From GCA-2720865 sp047630275 (GTDB lineage Bacteria > Bdellovibrionota > Bacteriovoracia > Bacteriovoracales > Bacteriovoracaceae), in contig JBLHVN010000001.1 of the NCBI GenBank assembly GCA_047630275.1, forward strand, positions 310,001 through 374,000: 64,000 nucleotides of DNA, read 5' to 3'. Positions 16,478 to 24,310 of the stretch are shown here, one piece after another. Each line of letters begins with the position of its first letter. Within the stretch, counting starts at the first letter, position 1. Below the pieces are notes generated by a model. It saw only the letters and a list, made by a program, of their open reading frames with translations. It did no database searches and was not told the DNA's origin. Position numbers and translations under genes: made by a program.

Positions 16478-17157
16478 TCGCTTGTTTGATTTTTTAGTCT
16501 ATAGGTATAACTAGTGGCCACTAAGTCTGGGTTTAGCTTTAAGCATTTCGCATATTGATAAACAAAGCCACGAACATAGACAATGGCCGGAAGCCGAGTA
16601 GTGTCTTCATCTTCGATATTCTTAATATAAGTTTTAGAGACCTTAGTCATCTCACTCATTCTATTTATATCAACGCCCTTATATTCTCGAACTCTTCTTA
16701 AAAACTCACCGCTAAATTCTGTAGCTTGCTCAATTTCTTTTTCAAACTCTTCACTTACTTTGTAATCGAGTTGAAATTTTTTCTGAGCAACTATCTTAGT
16801 CATGGACTGAGGTTTAGCTGATTCCTCTGTTTGATTGATCTTATGATCAGCTCCATCTTTAGTGAAGCCCGCTGAGGCAAGCCTGCTTTGTTGCCTAAAA
16901 GAATCTGATAAGTCTTGATTGATTCCTCTTGCCTCGTCGTATTGTCTTCTCTTATGAGGGTCTGAGATAATAGTGTAGGCTTCATCGATGAGTTGGAGGA
17001 TGTTTTCACATTCTTCTTTGCTCATTAAACTATAAAGGGCCAAAGAATCTTGAGAGTAAGCATTCTTGGCACGGAGGTAACCTTGATGAACATCTTCAGG
17101 CGTAGAGGTAGAAGAGACTTCTAAAATTTCATAATAGTTCTTATCTTTAAATTCCAT
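16474..17157 (-). CDS. J-domain-like / RodZ-type helix-turn-helix fusion protein
   Basis: A 227-residue protein. Residues 6-75 look like a J domain (NYYEILEVSSTSTPEDVHQGYLRAKNAY ... QLIDEAYTIISDPHKRRQYD), but the HPD tripeptide that activates Hsp70 is replaced by SQD, so DnaK stimulation is unlikely. Residues about 150-220 are a cro-like HTH of the RodZ type (GEFLRRVREYKGVDINRMSE ... IVYVRGFVYQYAKCLKLNP) without the membrane helix of RodZ. DNA or protein binding is likely, function unknown. It lies 5 bp after the MinD-like ATPase gene and is probably cotranscribed with it. Confidence 0.8.
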   Translation of the reverse strand: MEFKDKNYYEILEVSSTSTPEDVHQGYLRAKNAYSQDSLALYSLMSKEECENILQLIDEAYTIISDPHKRRQYDEARGINQDLSDSFRQQSRLASAGFTKDGADHKINQTEESAKPQSMTKIVAQKKFQLDYKVSEEFEKEIEQATEFSGEFLRRVREYKGVDINRMSEMTKVSKTYIKNIEDEDTTRLPAIVYVRGFVYQYAKCLKLNPDLVATSYTYRLKNQTSE

Positions 17158-17162
17158 TATGC

Positions 17163-18110
17163 CTACGAGTTGAGAAGACGGTGAACGATTCGATCAAAGT
17201 TTGCCACAAGTCCAGAATTTGGAAATTCCATAAGGAGAGGGCGGCGTTTTTTTACACTTTGCCAAACAGTTGCATCGTATTCGAGGTAACCAATATAATC
17301 TAAATTTATTCCAAAGTATTTTCTGCAGATAATCTTCATAGAAAATCCGATATCAATATCTGCTTGAGTCCTAACTTGATTAATGATCAGCTTAGGTTGA
17401 AAACGTGAAATCTCATTTTTTAACTTATGACCCATTTGAGGATTAATCTCAATGACTCTATTGATAAGATCAGCAGGGGTCGCGCTTTGTCCCATCTTTG
17501 CATTCATGGCCTGGTCAATAAGGGGACCAATCTCTAAGAGGTCCTCGGCCATTTTTAATTTTCTATGATAAACCGATTTAATAAAGCGGTAGGTGTTTTC
17601 AATCGAAGTAGGCTCTGGAAGTGCAGTAAGGATTCCCTGGTCAGCGCTGATAAAGAAGTCGAGGGTATTAAAGGTTGTCCCTGCCCCTAAGTCCAATAAA
17701 ACAAAGTCAGCATCAAGCTCTGAGAGTTTTCCAAGTATCTTTGCTTTTTGCATGTGCTTTAGATTAGCGATACCTACATCGTCTTGCGCTCCACTTATGA
17801 TTGATAAGTTATTTATAGGAGTCGGTGTAAGGAGTTCTTTTAAGCTCTTCACTTTTTTAGAGAGGTAGTCACTTAAGGTTTTATCTGGAATAGGAACCCC
17901 AAGACAAGTGTGCAGGTTCGCGCCCCCTAGATCGAGATCTATGGTTACTACTTTGTAGCCCATGAGGGCCAAGCAGATTGAAACGTTTGCTGTGACGAGA
18001 CTTTTACCAACTCCACCTTTACCACCACCGATCGCCCAAACTTTTACATTGCTTTGGGAGCTGATCTTTGATGACAAATCCGAACTGGATTGAGCACTAT
18101 TTATATCCAA
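17163..18110 (-). CDS. MinD/ParA-family ATPase (FlhG-like)
   Basis: A 315-residue deviant Walker ATPase. IGGGKGGVGKSLVTANV (residues 28-44) has the signature lysine, VVTIDLDLGGANLHTCLG the switch I/Asp region, and FVLLDLGAGTTFNTLDFF the Walker B. It resembles the MinD/FlhG (FleN) branch, which positions flagella, chemosensory arrays or other polar machines. I see no clear C-terminal amphipathic membrane helix. The start is TTG at 18110 with AAGGA 6 nt upstream; the nearby ATG is out of frame and stops at once. It heads the operon with the J/HTH fusion, rluD and pgeF. Confidence 0.85.
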   Translation of the reverse strand: MDINSAQSSSDLSSKISSQSNVKVWAIGGGKGGVGKSLVTANVSICLALMGYKVVTIDLDLGGANLHTCLGVPIPDKTLSDYLSKKVKSLKELLTPTPINNLSIISGAQDDVGIANLKHMQKAKILGKLSELDADFVLLDLGAGTTFNTLDFFISADQGILTALPEPTSIENTYRFIKSVYHRKLKMAEDLLEIGPLIDQAMNAKMGQSATPADLINRVIEINPQMGHKLKNEISRFQPKLIINQVRTQADIDIGFSMKIICRKYFGINLDYIGYLEYDATVWQSVKKRRPLLMEFPNSGLVANFDRIVHRLLNS

Positions 18111-18293
18111 ACTTCATCCTTGAAGGTCTTAAATATTCTTTATAGGTTTTCCCTATTCTCCATCTATTATAGGGGCAAATCCTAAGAAAAAAAGGGGGTT
18201 AAGGACCTATAATTATTACGCGGTGCGCTAGAAATGATCTAGAATTTGAGATAAGATACCGACTGATTCACTCTAGATTAGGACTTTTATTTT

Positions 18294-18962
18294 ATGCAAC
18301 TCAGCAGCGATACAAGCACTCTTGATTCAAAAAGCCTAAGGGCCAGGCATGACCTGCACCTCCTTAGGAAGTTCTGGCATATGGGAACAGGCCTAACAGG
18401 GCTTTTTATATACTCTTATTCGGGTTTAGAAGCGCAAAGCATGGCATTGATCCTTTTTGGCATCTCAGTCATTGGCTTCCTTTTTGAGTTTATCAGACTA
18501 AGAAACCCCGCTATCAATAAGCTCGCCATAACCATGATGGGCCCGTTTATGCGCGAAAGTGAAAAGGATTCCTTATCTGGTTTACCTTTTTACGCACTAG
18601 GCGTTTCTATCAGCCTTTATTTTTTTGATGAAAAGATTGCCATTCTTGGCATCCTTTTTCTCATTTTCTCCGACCCAATCTCTTCGGCCATTGGAATTCT
18701 TTTTGGAAAAGATAAGATCTTAGGAGGAAAGAAGTCCATTCAAGGTGCTGCTGCAGGCTTCGTCACTTGCTATATGCTGGCCCTTTTTTATACTTTAAAC
18801 TTTGTTCCATTAACTTATTCTTTATTAGGCTTTGCCCTTGCCGCAGGAATCATTGGATCTATCAGTGAACTGCTTTCAATCTTTGTTGACGATAACCTAA
18901 CAGTTCCCATCATTTCGACATTAGGCCTTACTGTTTTAAATTTTGGTTTTGGGCTTTACTAA
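18294..18962 (+). CDS. Dolichol/diacylglycerol kinase-like (SEC59/DGK1) membrane protein
   Basis: A 222-residue protein with about six membrane helices. RKFWHMGTGL near residue 25 and FSDPISSAIGILFGK with KKSIQGAAAGF are the conserved charged and glycine motifs of the CTP-dependent polyprenol/diacylglycerol kinase (and phosphatidate cytidylyltransferase-like) family. Its likely role is phosphorylation of a lipid alcohol in the inner membrane, but the substrate cannot be named. It stands alone and converges with the Lon-N gene, leaving a 3-bp gap. Confidence 0.8.
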   Translation: MQLSSDTSTLDSKSLRARHDLHLLRKFWHMGTGLTGLFIYSYSGLEAQSMALILFGISVIGFLFEFIRLRNPAINKLAITMMGPFMRESEKDSLSGLPFYALGVSISLYFFDEKIAILGILFLIFSDPISSAIGILFGKDKILGGKKSIQGAAAGFVTCYMLALFYTLNFVPLTYSLLGFALAAGIIGSISELLSIFVDDNLTVPIISTLGLTVLNFGFGLY

Positions 18963-18965
18963 GAC

Positions 18966-19649
18966 TTAGTGACCAACTTTGGCCATCTTCTCTAAGATCT
19001 CAAAGCTTTTTATGGCGTGAGTGGCAGAGATATCTTCAAAATATGGTGCTGGTCCTTTAAGAAGAGTGTCTAGCATTTGAATGCGCTCATTCAATGAAGT
19101 GTTCTCTAAGAGTAGTTGCCTCATCTCGTGATCTTTAATTAAGAACATAGATATATAATCCATCACTTCTGTTGCAGAGTTAATTTTATCTTGGAAACTT
19201 TTTCTTTCAACTGAATCAGAGATAGTCTCTAAGATCCAGTTATCAAGAAGTGTTTTTAAGCGTTCAATCTTAGAGTCAGAAACCAAGCCATATTCATCCT
19301 TAATATCCGGATACTCTTCACACTTATAAATGAGATAAGGCAGATTTTGCTCCACAGCACCTAAGCGAACTTTACCAAACCCTTTAATCAAAACTCTCAA
19401 TGTTCCATCATAGAGTTCTTCTAAAATAATTGGTTTTCCAATGCCGCAAATATTTTTAGGAGTAGGTCTTTTGTGACCAAAGATATAGACCAAGGGTTCG
19501 GCCATTGAAATACCCACGAGCATATTCTCTTCTACGCATTCTTTTATCATGCGAATAAAAACCGGTTCCACCACGTATAGGGGAAGTGAGGTTCCCGGAA
19601 AGAAGACCAGGTTTGGAATAGGAAGAACGGCAACCTTATTCAAGTTCAT
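18966..19649 (-). CDS. Lon N-terminal (substrate-binding) domain protein
   Basis: A 227-residue cytoplasmic protein made only of a Lon N-terminal domain: VAVLPIPNLVFFPGTSLPLYVVEP, GIGKPIILEELYDGTLRVLIKG, and a helical C-terminal half. It lacks the AAA+ and protease domains of Lon. Stand-alone members are common and of unclear function, with substrate or adaptor roles suggested. The gene has no Shine-Dalgarno and an extended -10 sits 6 nt before the ATG, so a leaderless mRNA is predicted. Confidence 0.88.
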   Translation of the reverse strand: MNLNKVAVLPIPNLVFFPGTSLPLYVVEPVFIRMIKECVEENMLVGISMAEPLVYIFGHKRPTPKNICGIGKPIILEELYDGTLRVLIKGFGKVRLGAVEQNLPYLIYKCEEYPDIKDEYGLVSDSKIERLKTLLDNWILETISDSVERKSFQDKINSATEVMDYISMFLIKDHEMRQLLLENTSLNERIQMLDTLLKGPAPYFEDISATHAIKSFEILEKMAKVGH

Positions 19650-19664
19650 CCATCTATTTTATCA
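19650..19664 (-). promoter_or_regulatory. Extended -10 abutting the start codon (leaderless promoter)
   Basis: On the minus strand TGATAAAAT is followed by six bases (AGATGG) and then ATG. Transcription would start at the A of the start codon. Confidence 0.55.
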
Positions 19665-19743
19665 GAGCAAAATGGACAGGTTCCTGTTTTTACTTCTATT
19701 ATCGTTATTTCAGGCTCTTAGATGAGAATTAGGACTAATGGGT

Positions 19744-19793
19744 TATAATAATAAAGATATAAAAGTGACTCAATACGGAGTCAGCTTAGGAGG
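19744..19793 (+). promoter_or_regulatory. manA promoter (TATAAT) and strong ribosome binding site
   Basis: A perfect TATAAT lies at 19744-19749 and a perfect AGGAGG at 19788-19793, seven bases before TTG 19801. The -10 lies downstream of the first in-frame ATG (19738), so that ATG would not be in the transcript. Confidence 0.6.
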
Positions 19794-19800
19794 TAGGGCT

Positions 19801-20733
19801 TTGAAATTAGGTCATGGCTTTAAGTTGGTTAATTCAGCTGCAGTTTATAAGGTTTGGGGGGGCAGGAAACTGGCGTCTCTTAAAAACCTACCTTCTTCAA
19901 AAGGTGAGGACTTCCTTGGGGAGACTTGGGAAGTTAGTGTTCATTCCGATGGGCCTAGCCTTTATGAAAATCAAAAACTAAGTGAGTATATCTCTGATAT
20001 TGAAATGCCATATTTAGTGAAATTAATTGATACAAGCTCTCATCTGTCGGTACAAGTTCATCCTGGGGATGAGTATGCTAAAGAGCATGAGAACTCTCAA
20101 GGGAAAACCGAATGTTGGGTCATCCTTGGATCCGAAGAAGGAAGTGGCATTTATCTTGGGCTTAAAGAAGGTGTTAAGAAAGCCGACTTTGAAAACTCAC
20201 TTAAGTCAAAAGAGAACATGGATAAGTTTCTCGTTTTCTATCCTGTTAAAAGAGGGGACTTCTTCTATGTTCCAGCGGGGTCAATTCATGCTATCGGCTC
20301 AGGGGTCTTTCTTGCAGAAGTTCAACAATCATCTGGGATAACTTATAGAGTATGGGATTGGAACAGGGTTGATAGTAAGGGTAATTCTAGAGAGCTTCAT
20401 ATTGAAAAGGCCATGCAAGTAATCAACTTCAAAGATAAGCATAATGATTCTAAGACTTTTAAGATAAAGAAAGACATCTTTAAAGAGCGTAATAGTTTAT
20501 TAGTTGATCATCCCCAGTTTAACTTAAGGCAAGTAACTCTCGAAGCTGGAGAAATGGTAGAGATCAACCCTAAGGATTTAGGACGGGCTAAAAGCATTCT
20601 AAACCTAGAAGGAAGCATCGAAGTCGATGGGAACAAGATAGATGAGTATCAGTCTCTTGTTCGAGATGAATCAGATAAATCACCCGTTAAAATTGAAGCT
20701 AAGGAAGCAGGCAGTCTGCTTTTGGTAGAATAA
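19801..20733 (+). CDS. manA: Mannose-6-phosphate isomerase, class I
   Basis: A cupin metalloenzyme interconverting fructose 6-phosphate and mannose 6-phosphate, the entry to mannose-containing polysaccharide precursors. Seen: YKVWGGRKLASL at the N terminus, LIDTSSHLSVQVHPGDEYA with the zinc-binding Gln and His, KTECWVILG (Glu), VPAGSIHAIGSGVFLAEVQQ (second His) and TYRVWDWNR. The open frame extends upstream to ATG 19738, but the extra 21 residues are unlike the family. TTG 19801 has a perfect AGGAGG, and a TATAAT sits between the two starts, so I place the start at TTG (310 residues). The stop overlaps the next lipoprotein start as TAATG. Confidence 0.92.
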   Translation: MKLGHGFKLVNSAAVYKVWGGRKLASLKNLPSSKGEDFLGETWEVSVHSDGPSLYENQKLSEYISDIEMPYLVKLIDTSSHLSVQVHPGDEYAKEHENSQGKTECWVILGSEEGSGIYLGLKEGVKKADFENSLKSKENMDKFLVFYPVKRGDFFYVPAGSIHAIGSGVFLAEVQQSSGITYRVWDWNRVDSKGNSRELHIEKAMQVINFKDKHNDSKTFKIKKDIFKERNSLLVDHPQFNLRQVTLEAGEMVEINPKDLGRAKSILNLEGSIEVDGNKIDEYQSLVRDESDKSPVKIEAKEAGSLLLVE

Positions 20734-21530
20734 TGAAATCAACTCTATCGCTCATTCTTTTCTTATTTCTCTTTGGAGGTTGCCAAGACTACTCTAAAGT
20801 CATCAAAGGCGAGAGGAATATGACCATTATTCCCAATAGAGTTAGCATTTCTTCTGCTGAAGTCTCTGATTGGAGAGTGGGTCCCTTACGAAGGCAAAAG
20901 GTCTCTAAGGGAATTAAGATCAAACTTGATTTTCCTCAGTTAGAAAAAGAGCACCTCCAAGACCTAGTCAACACGATTGAGATTGATAGCTGGATTATAA
21001 GAGTTAAAAGAAAAACCTTAGTAACTAGTGAAACCTTAGATACTTTCTATGTCCCATTAATTGTACCTGGGAGAGGAAAGACCACTTTTAGGATAAAGCA
21101 AGTCCAAGCAGGTTTTTTCAATATTTATTATTCAGCCGCTGCTATTTCTTCAAGATTTGAAAAATTTCAGTGCCCTGCCTTTGATCATTCAAAAGAAGTC
21201 ACAGACTTTGAAATTATTAATGTAGTCGGTAGAGAAAAAGCGATTAGGGCCAGCAGAACAAATGCTAGCCTTACTACAGGAAAGCTTGAGCCTTATTCTT
21301 ATAGGCCTTTTCCTATCAATGGGGGAAAGGACTTAATAGGTGAATACCACTTTGAAATTGCCTTGTTTAATGCAAAAGATAAACTGAGAAAGAGTAATTG
21401 GTTTGAGCTACATGAAGCTCTAAAGATTTCAAAAGAATCAAGCGTTGATATTAAAGGTTGTAAGGATTTTAAGATTCCTAAGAATGATTCTACAATTGAT
21501 AATATACAAGATTTTAAATTCGGTAGATAA
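20733..21530 (+). CDS. Predicted lipoprotein of unknown function
   Basis: A 265-residue protein with a lipoprotein signal peptide (MKSTLSLILFLFLFGGC; lipid on C17). The mature part is rich in beta-type and charged segments, with a few more cysteines, and I recognise no family. It is translationally coupled to manA (TAATG) and followed by a clear terminator, so it is the last gene of a two-gene operon. Confidence 0.7.
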   Translation: MKSTLSLILFLFLFGGCQDYSKVIKGERNMTIIPNRVSISSAEVSDWRVGPLRRQKVSKGIKIKLDFPQLEKEHLQDLVNTIEIDSWIIRVKRKTLVTSETLDTFYVPLIVPGRGKTTFRIKQVQAGFFNIYYSAAAISSRFEKFQCPAFDHSKEVTDFEIINVVGREKAIRASRTNASLTTGKLEPYSYRPFPINGGKDLIGEYHFEIALFNAKDKLRKSNWFELHEALKISKESSVDIKGCKDFKIPKNDSTIDNIQDFKFGR

Positions 21531-21542
21531 GAAATCTTACTC

Positions 21543-21574
21543 AAGCGGACACCTCTCCCGAGTCCGCTTTTTCG
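21543..21574 (+). terminator. Intrinsic terminator of the manA operon
   Basis: AAGCGGAC (21543-21550) pairs with GTCCGCTT (21562-21569), followed by TTTCG. It lies 13 nt after the lipoprotein stop. Confidence 0.8.
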
Positions 21575-21595
21575 ATTATAAGATAAGCCTAGGGG

Positions 21596-21934
21596 CTATT
21601 TGCAACTTAGTGGGTAAGTCATTTCATGACCTCTGCTATTTTTAACAACCATATAGTCATCAACGTCTGAAAACTTAGAAGCATTATCGATATGAATCGT
21701 ATGTTTCTTACCTTCAAAACTTAGGATTTTTGTAAACCCAGTAGCAGTTCTTTTTGTTCTAATTCCAGCAACAGAAGCTACTTCTCTTCCACCATTAATA
21801 GGTTGGTCGTTAAAAAAAGTTATTCTGTTATCTTCAATCTTAAATGTCTTATTCATTCTAGGAGTATGACATTCAATGCTTGCAAAGCTTGAAGTTGAAA
21901 TTAAAAGTCCTAAAACTAAAGCCAATTTTTTCAT
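21596..21934 (-). CDS. Small exported protein of unknown function
   Basis: A 112-residue protein with a signal peptide (MKKLALVLGLLISTSSFASI, cleavage after FA). The mature part has two cysteines, one near each end (IECHTP and PLSCK), likely a disulfide. It has no family signature. AGGAC lies 5 nt before ATG. Confidence 0.65.
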   Translation of the reverse strand: MKKLALVLGLLISTSSFASIECHTPRMNKTFKIEDNRITFFNDQPINGGREVASVAGIRTKRTATGFTKILSFEGKKHTIHIDNASKFSDVDDYMVVKNSRGHEMTYPLSCK

Positions 21935-22114
21935 AAAGTCCTCTCTTAAAGCCCATCAATAATTAGAGGGGCTACACCCTGTATTAAAGCAAGGGCTGTG
22001 CCAAAGGAGCTACACTGCTTTCAGGGGGTTATAGGGGCTACTAGTAGAGGATTTATTGTAATAATGTATGACTGTCTAAAGTTTATACGATATTTTAGCC
22101 TAACTGGAGTTACC

Positions 22115-22669
22115 ATGAAATCAATTAGCCTCATCCTATGCCTTCTCTTTAGCCTAAATGCCGCTTCTGAGCCCTCTGTCTCGCAGATCCTAGAGTCTAA
22201 GAAGGTTCCTGGTAGAAGAAAGCTCTTAGGGAAATTTCACTATATAAAGAAGAGCGATAAGAGGAATCCTGTGAAGGACTTTGAATTCTTCTTTTCCTTA
22301 ACGAATGACAAAGGAAAAGGATATGCCTATCCAGTCTTGATAACTGATGAAAAAGTGCTTAAGAAGATTAGGGCAGGTGGTTCATCGCAATTCTTGATCT
22401 ACGCCACTCCAGATCAGAAAAGAATTTGGATCGGAGAGAATCCTAAGGTTGTTCAGGTACTTAAGGTAACCCACGCTAATTCAATTTCTTTAGGGTCTTT
22501 ATCTCCAACTGATATCAACATAAGTAGCTCCAACAACTACCAATCAGAGATGAGGGAAAAAGGTCAGCCTGATAAGGCTACAATAAGTGGTGTGAGTGAT
22601 ACTGTTACAAATGCGGTGATCTTTAGTGCTGGAGCTGCTTTATTAGGATCTATTCTTTTAGGGAAGTAG
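22115..22669 (+). CDS. Exported protein with C-terminal hydrophobic tail
   Basis: A 184-residue protein. Signal peptide MKSISLILCLLFSLNAASEP, a basic beta-rich middle part, and a final hydrophobic stretch VIFSAGAALLGSILLGK that may anchor it in a membrane. ATG at 22115 is chosen because GGAG lies 6 nt upstream and it gives a normal signal peptide; an in-frame start 39 codons earlier does not. No family recognised. Confidence 0.6.
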   Translation: MKSISLILCLLFSLNAASEPSVSQILESKKVPGRRKLLGKFHYIKKSDKRNPVKDFEFFFSLTNDKGKGYAYPVLITDEKVLKKIRAGGSSQFLIYATPDQKRIWIGENPKVVQVLKVTHANSISLGSLSPTDINISSSNNYQSEMREKGQPDKATISGVSDTVTNAVIFSAGAALLGSILLGK

Positions 22670-22753
22670 GAAGCCCTCCGAGAAAAGAAGTCCGCTTTTT
22701 GGCGGCCCTCTTATCTCCCGAGACTCTGACTTAAATTCGTTACCCGTGTGCAT
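22658..22753 (-). CDS. Possible 31-residue small ORF with perfect ribosome binding site
   Basis: On the minus strand ATG at 22753 is preceded by GGAGGTGACT, one of the best Shine-Dalgarno sequences in the window. The frame encodes MHTGNEFKSESREIRGPPKS and eleven more residues, ending inside the 3' end of the opposite gene. It lies beside a broken frame (22816-23053), so it may be a remnant of the same degraded element. Confidence 0.3.
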   Translation of the reverse strand: MHTGNEFKSESREIRGPPKSGLLFSEGFLLP

Positions 22754-22860
22754 AGTCACCTCCATGAGTTTTCTACAAGTGGCGTGGGATAGGGTGATTC
22801 GGTTTCGAAATCACTCTATTTGTTAATTCTATTATTTGCGTAAGTCGTGCGTAAGTCAAT
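22754..22860. other. Intergenic stretch with short repeats
   Basis: Contains the short direct repeat GCGTAAGTC (twice, 2 bp apart, near 22840) and a 6-bp hairpin GTGATT/AATCAC near 22795. There is no gene on either strand beyond the remnants described. It looks like decayed mobile or duplicated DNA. Confidence 0.3.
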
Positions 22861-23053
22861 GGGTTTAAGTTTGAGCAAATTTCTTTTAATTCTATTTGCG
22901 TTTGCTAAGGCCTTGCTCTTCCCATGAATAAGGCTTTTCAAGCTTTCTAAAAGAAACTCTTTTTTTCTATCAGGATCAACTTGATCGGAAGTAGGGGCAG
23001 CTCTAGATTCTGAGATACTGAAAATATGTCAAAATTCTGCCGTGCCTAGCATG
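22816..23053 (-). pseudogene. Probable broken small gene with in-frame TGA
   Basis: On the minus strand ATG at 23053 (with GGAG 8 nt upstream) encodes MLGTAEF, then TGA, and then the same frame stays open for 70 codons: HIFSISESRAAPTSDQVDPD, then a basic helical stretch (RKKEFLLESLKSLIHGKSKA) to TAG at 22816. The composition is protein-like. A gene inactivated by one stop, or the 3' part of a lost element, is the simplest reading. The family is not recognised. Confidence 0.4.
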
Positions 23054-23060
23054 TTATAAT
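23052..23060 (+). promoter_or_regulatory. Perfect extended -10 abutting the start codon (leaderless promoter)
   Basis: TGTTATAAT is a perfect extended -10 (TATAAT at 23055-23060). Only seven bases separate it from ATG 23068, and there is no Shine-Dalgarno. Confidence 0.6.
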
Positions 23061-23067
23061 CTCCATT

Positions 23068-24270
23068 ATGCGTAACCTCTTATTGTTTTTTCTTTGTATA
23101 GAATCTCTTTGGGCCGGAAGCTCTTTTGATCTTAGGCAAAATGGCTTTGTTTCAGCCCCTAAGGTTGATCGAGCAAACTCATCTTGGGCCTATGCCAGCA
23201 TCTCTTCACTAGAGAGTAATATTCTTATTGAAGGCTCATGGAATGATCAAACAATTGTTGATCTCTCTGAAGAACATATGATTGAAAAAAATGCTCGATC
23301 TCAAATATATAAAGGTGGGGACTATAAGTTAGTGGCGGCGTACCTAAGTAATCATGGTGGCGCGAGAACAGCCACCAAGAAGGCTTTGTATTTTCCAAGC
23401 TCAATTGAATGGCTTACTCACGGAAGCTACCAAGTAAATATCGAGCGTATTCAAGAAAGTCTTTCTCAAAATGGAAGTGTGGCTTCAAGATCGACTAAGT
23501 TTATTAAGCCTTGGGAATATGATCTCGATGGTGAGGTGATAGACATAAACTTCCGTTCTCTTCCTCCAACTCAATTTGTAAACATCATTGGCTGGGATAA
23601 CGATCGAGTGATTCCGCCATTCTTACCTGGAGTTTGGATTGTTCAAGATAGTAGAGTTCGTGGTGGCGTCAACTACTTTCTAACTCCTTATGGAGGAACA
23701 TCAGTTGGGCAAGATAGAGAGTCCGGTGGTGTTGCATTCAATCAAGTAAGGCTCTTACGTTTTAAGAATATCTATTCTTACGCAGATCATGGTTGGCAAT
23801 ACGAATTTAAGGCAGAAAAAGTATCAAACCTCTATGAATTAAAAGACGAGCTTCCCATAAATGTGGGCATCTATACGGTCATTGCTGACGATTCAGCGGT
23901 TGCAATTGTAAGTGATCTAAAAGGAAATATCTTATGCCATTCAAAAAATAGGTCCCTCTCAAATCCAGGGTTCTACCTTTTAGATTTGGCCTGCGGAAAC
24001 AGAACCAAGATAAATAAGAAAGTCAGGGTAGAGCTGATCACTGAATCAGGAATGTATGCTTATGACGGGCCTAAAGTTTACCCTTCTCAAAGAGAAAATG
24101 CTGAACCGGTCCTTCTAGAAACTAGCTCTTCATTTAATGAAAGCTGGTACTTCAAAAATGGTAAATGGATAGATCTAAAGACTTACTATTTTAAAGAGGA
24201 AGAGCAGATGGGCATGAAACTTAATAGAAGCAGTAGCGGAAATTTTGCCCTAAACCTCTATACAAACTAA
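23068..24270 (+). CDS. Papain-like (C1) protease homologue with all catalytic residues replaced
   Basis: A 400-residue exported protein (signal peptide MRNLLLFFLCIESLWAGSS). The papain fold is recognisable: FDLRQNGFVSAPKVDRANSS then WAYASISSLESN, QFVNIIGWDND, and GVWIVQDSR. In active enzymes these read C-W-A, H-A-V-x-I-V-G-W and W-I-V-K-N-S. Here Cys is Ser39, His is Gln169 and Asn is Asp194, so proteolysis is not expected. A role in binding (peptide, wall or inhibitor-like) is more likely. The C-terminal ~170 residues form an extra beta-rich domain. The gene has a perfect -10 directly before the start. Fold assignment is fairly sure, function is not. Confidence 0.7.
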   Translation: MRNLLLFFLCIESLWAGSSFDLRQNGFVSAPKVDRANSSWAYASISSLESNILIEGSWNDQTIVDLSEEHMIEKNARSQIYKGGDYKLVAAYLSNHGGARTATKKALYFPSSIEWLTHGSYQVNIERIQESLSQNGSVASRSTKFIKPWEYDLDGEVIDINFRSLPPTQFVNIIGWDNDRVIPPFLPGVWIVQDSRVRGGVNYFLTPYGGTSVGQDRESGGVAFNQVRLLRFKNIYSYADHGWQYEFKAEKVSNLYELKDELPINVGIYTVIADDSAVAIVSDLKGNILCHSKNRSLSNPGFYLLDLACGNRTKINKKVRVELITESGMYAYDGPKVYPSQRENAEPVLLETSSSFNESWYFKNGKWIDLKTYYFKEEEQMGMKLNRSSSGNFALNLYTN

Positions 24271-24310
24271 GAGAGTTTCTTAAAATAAAGTATTAAAACA
24301 GAGGATAGTT

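Noticed and set aside
22785..22815. tRNA remnant or attachment site (GGTTTCGAAATC resembles a T loop)
   Set aside because: No matching acceptor or anticodon arm, and no integrase gene nearby.
22816..23053. TGA read as selenocysteine or by recoding
   Set aside because: No SECIS-like element or selenocysteine genes visible; simple gene decay explains it.
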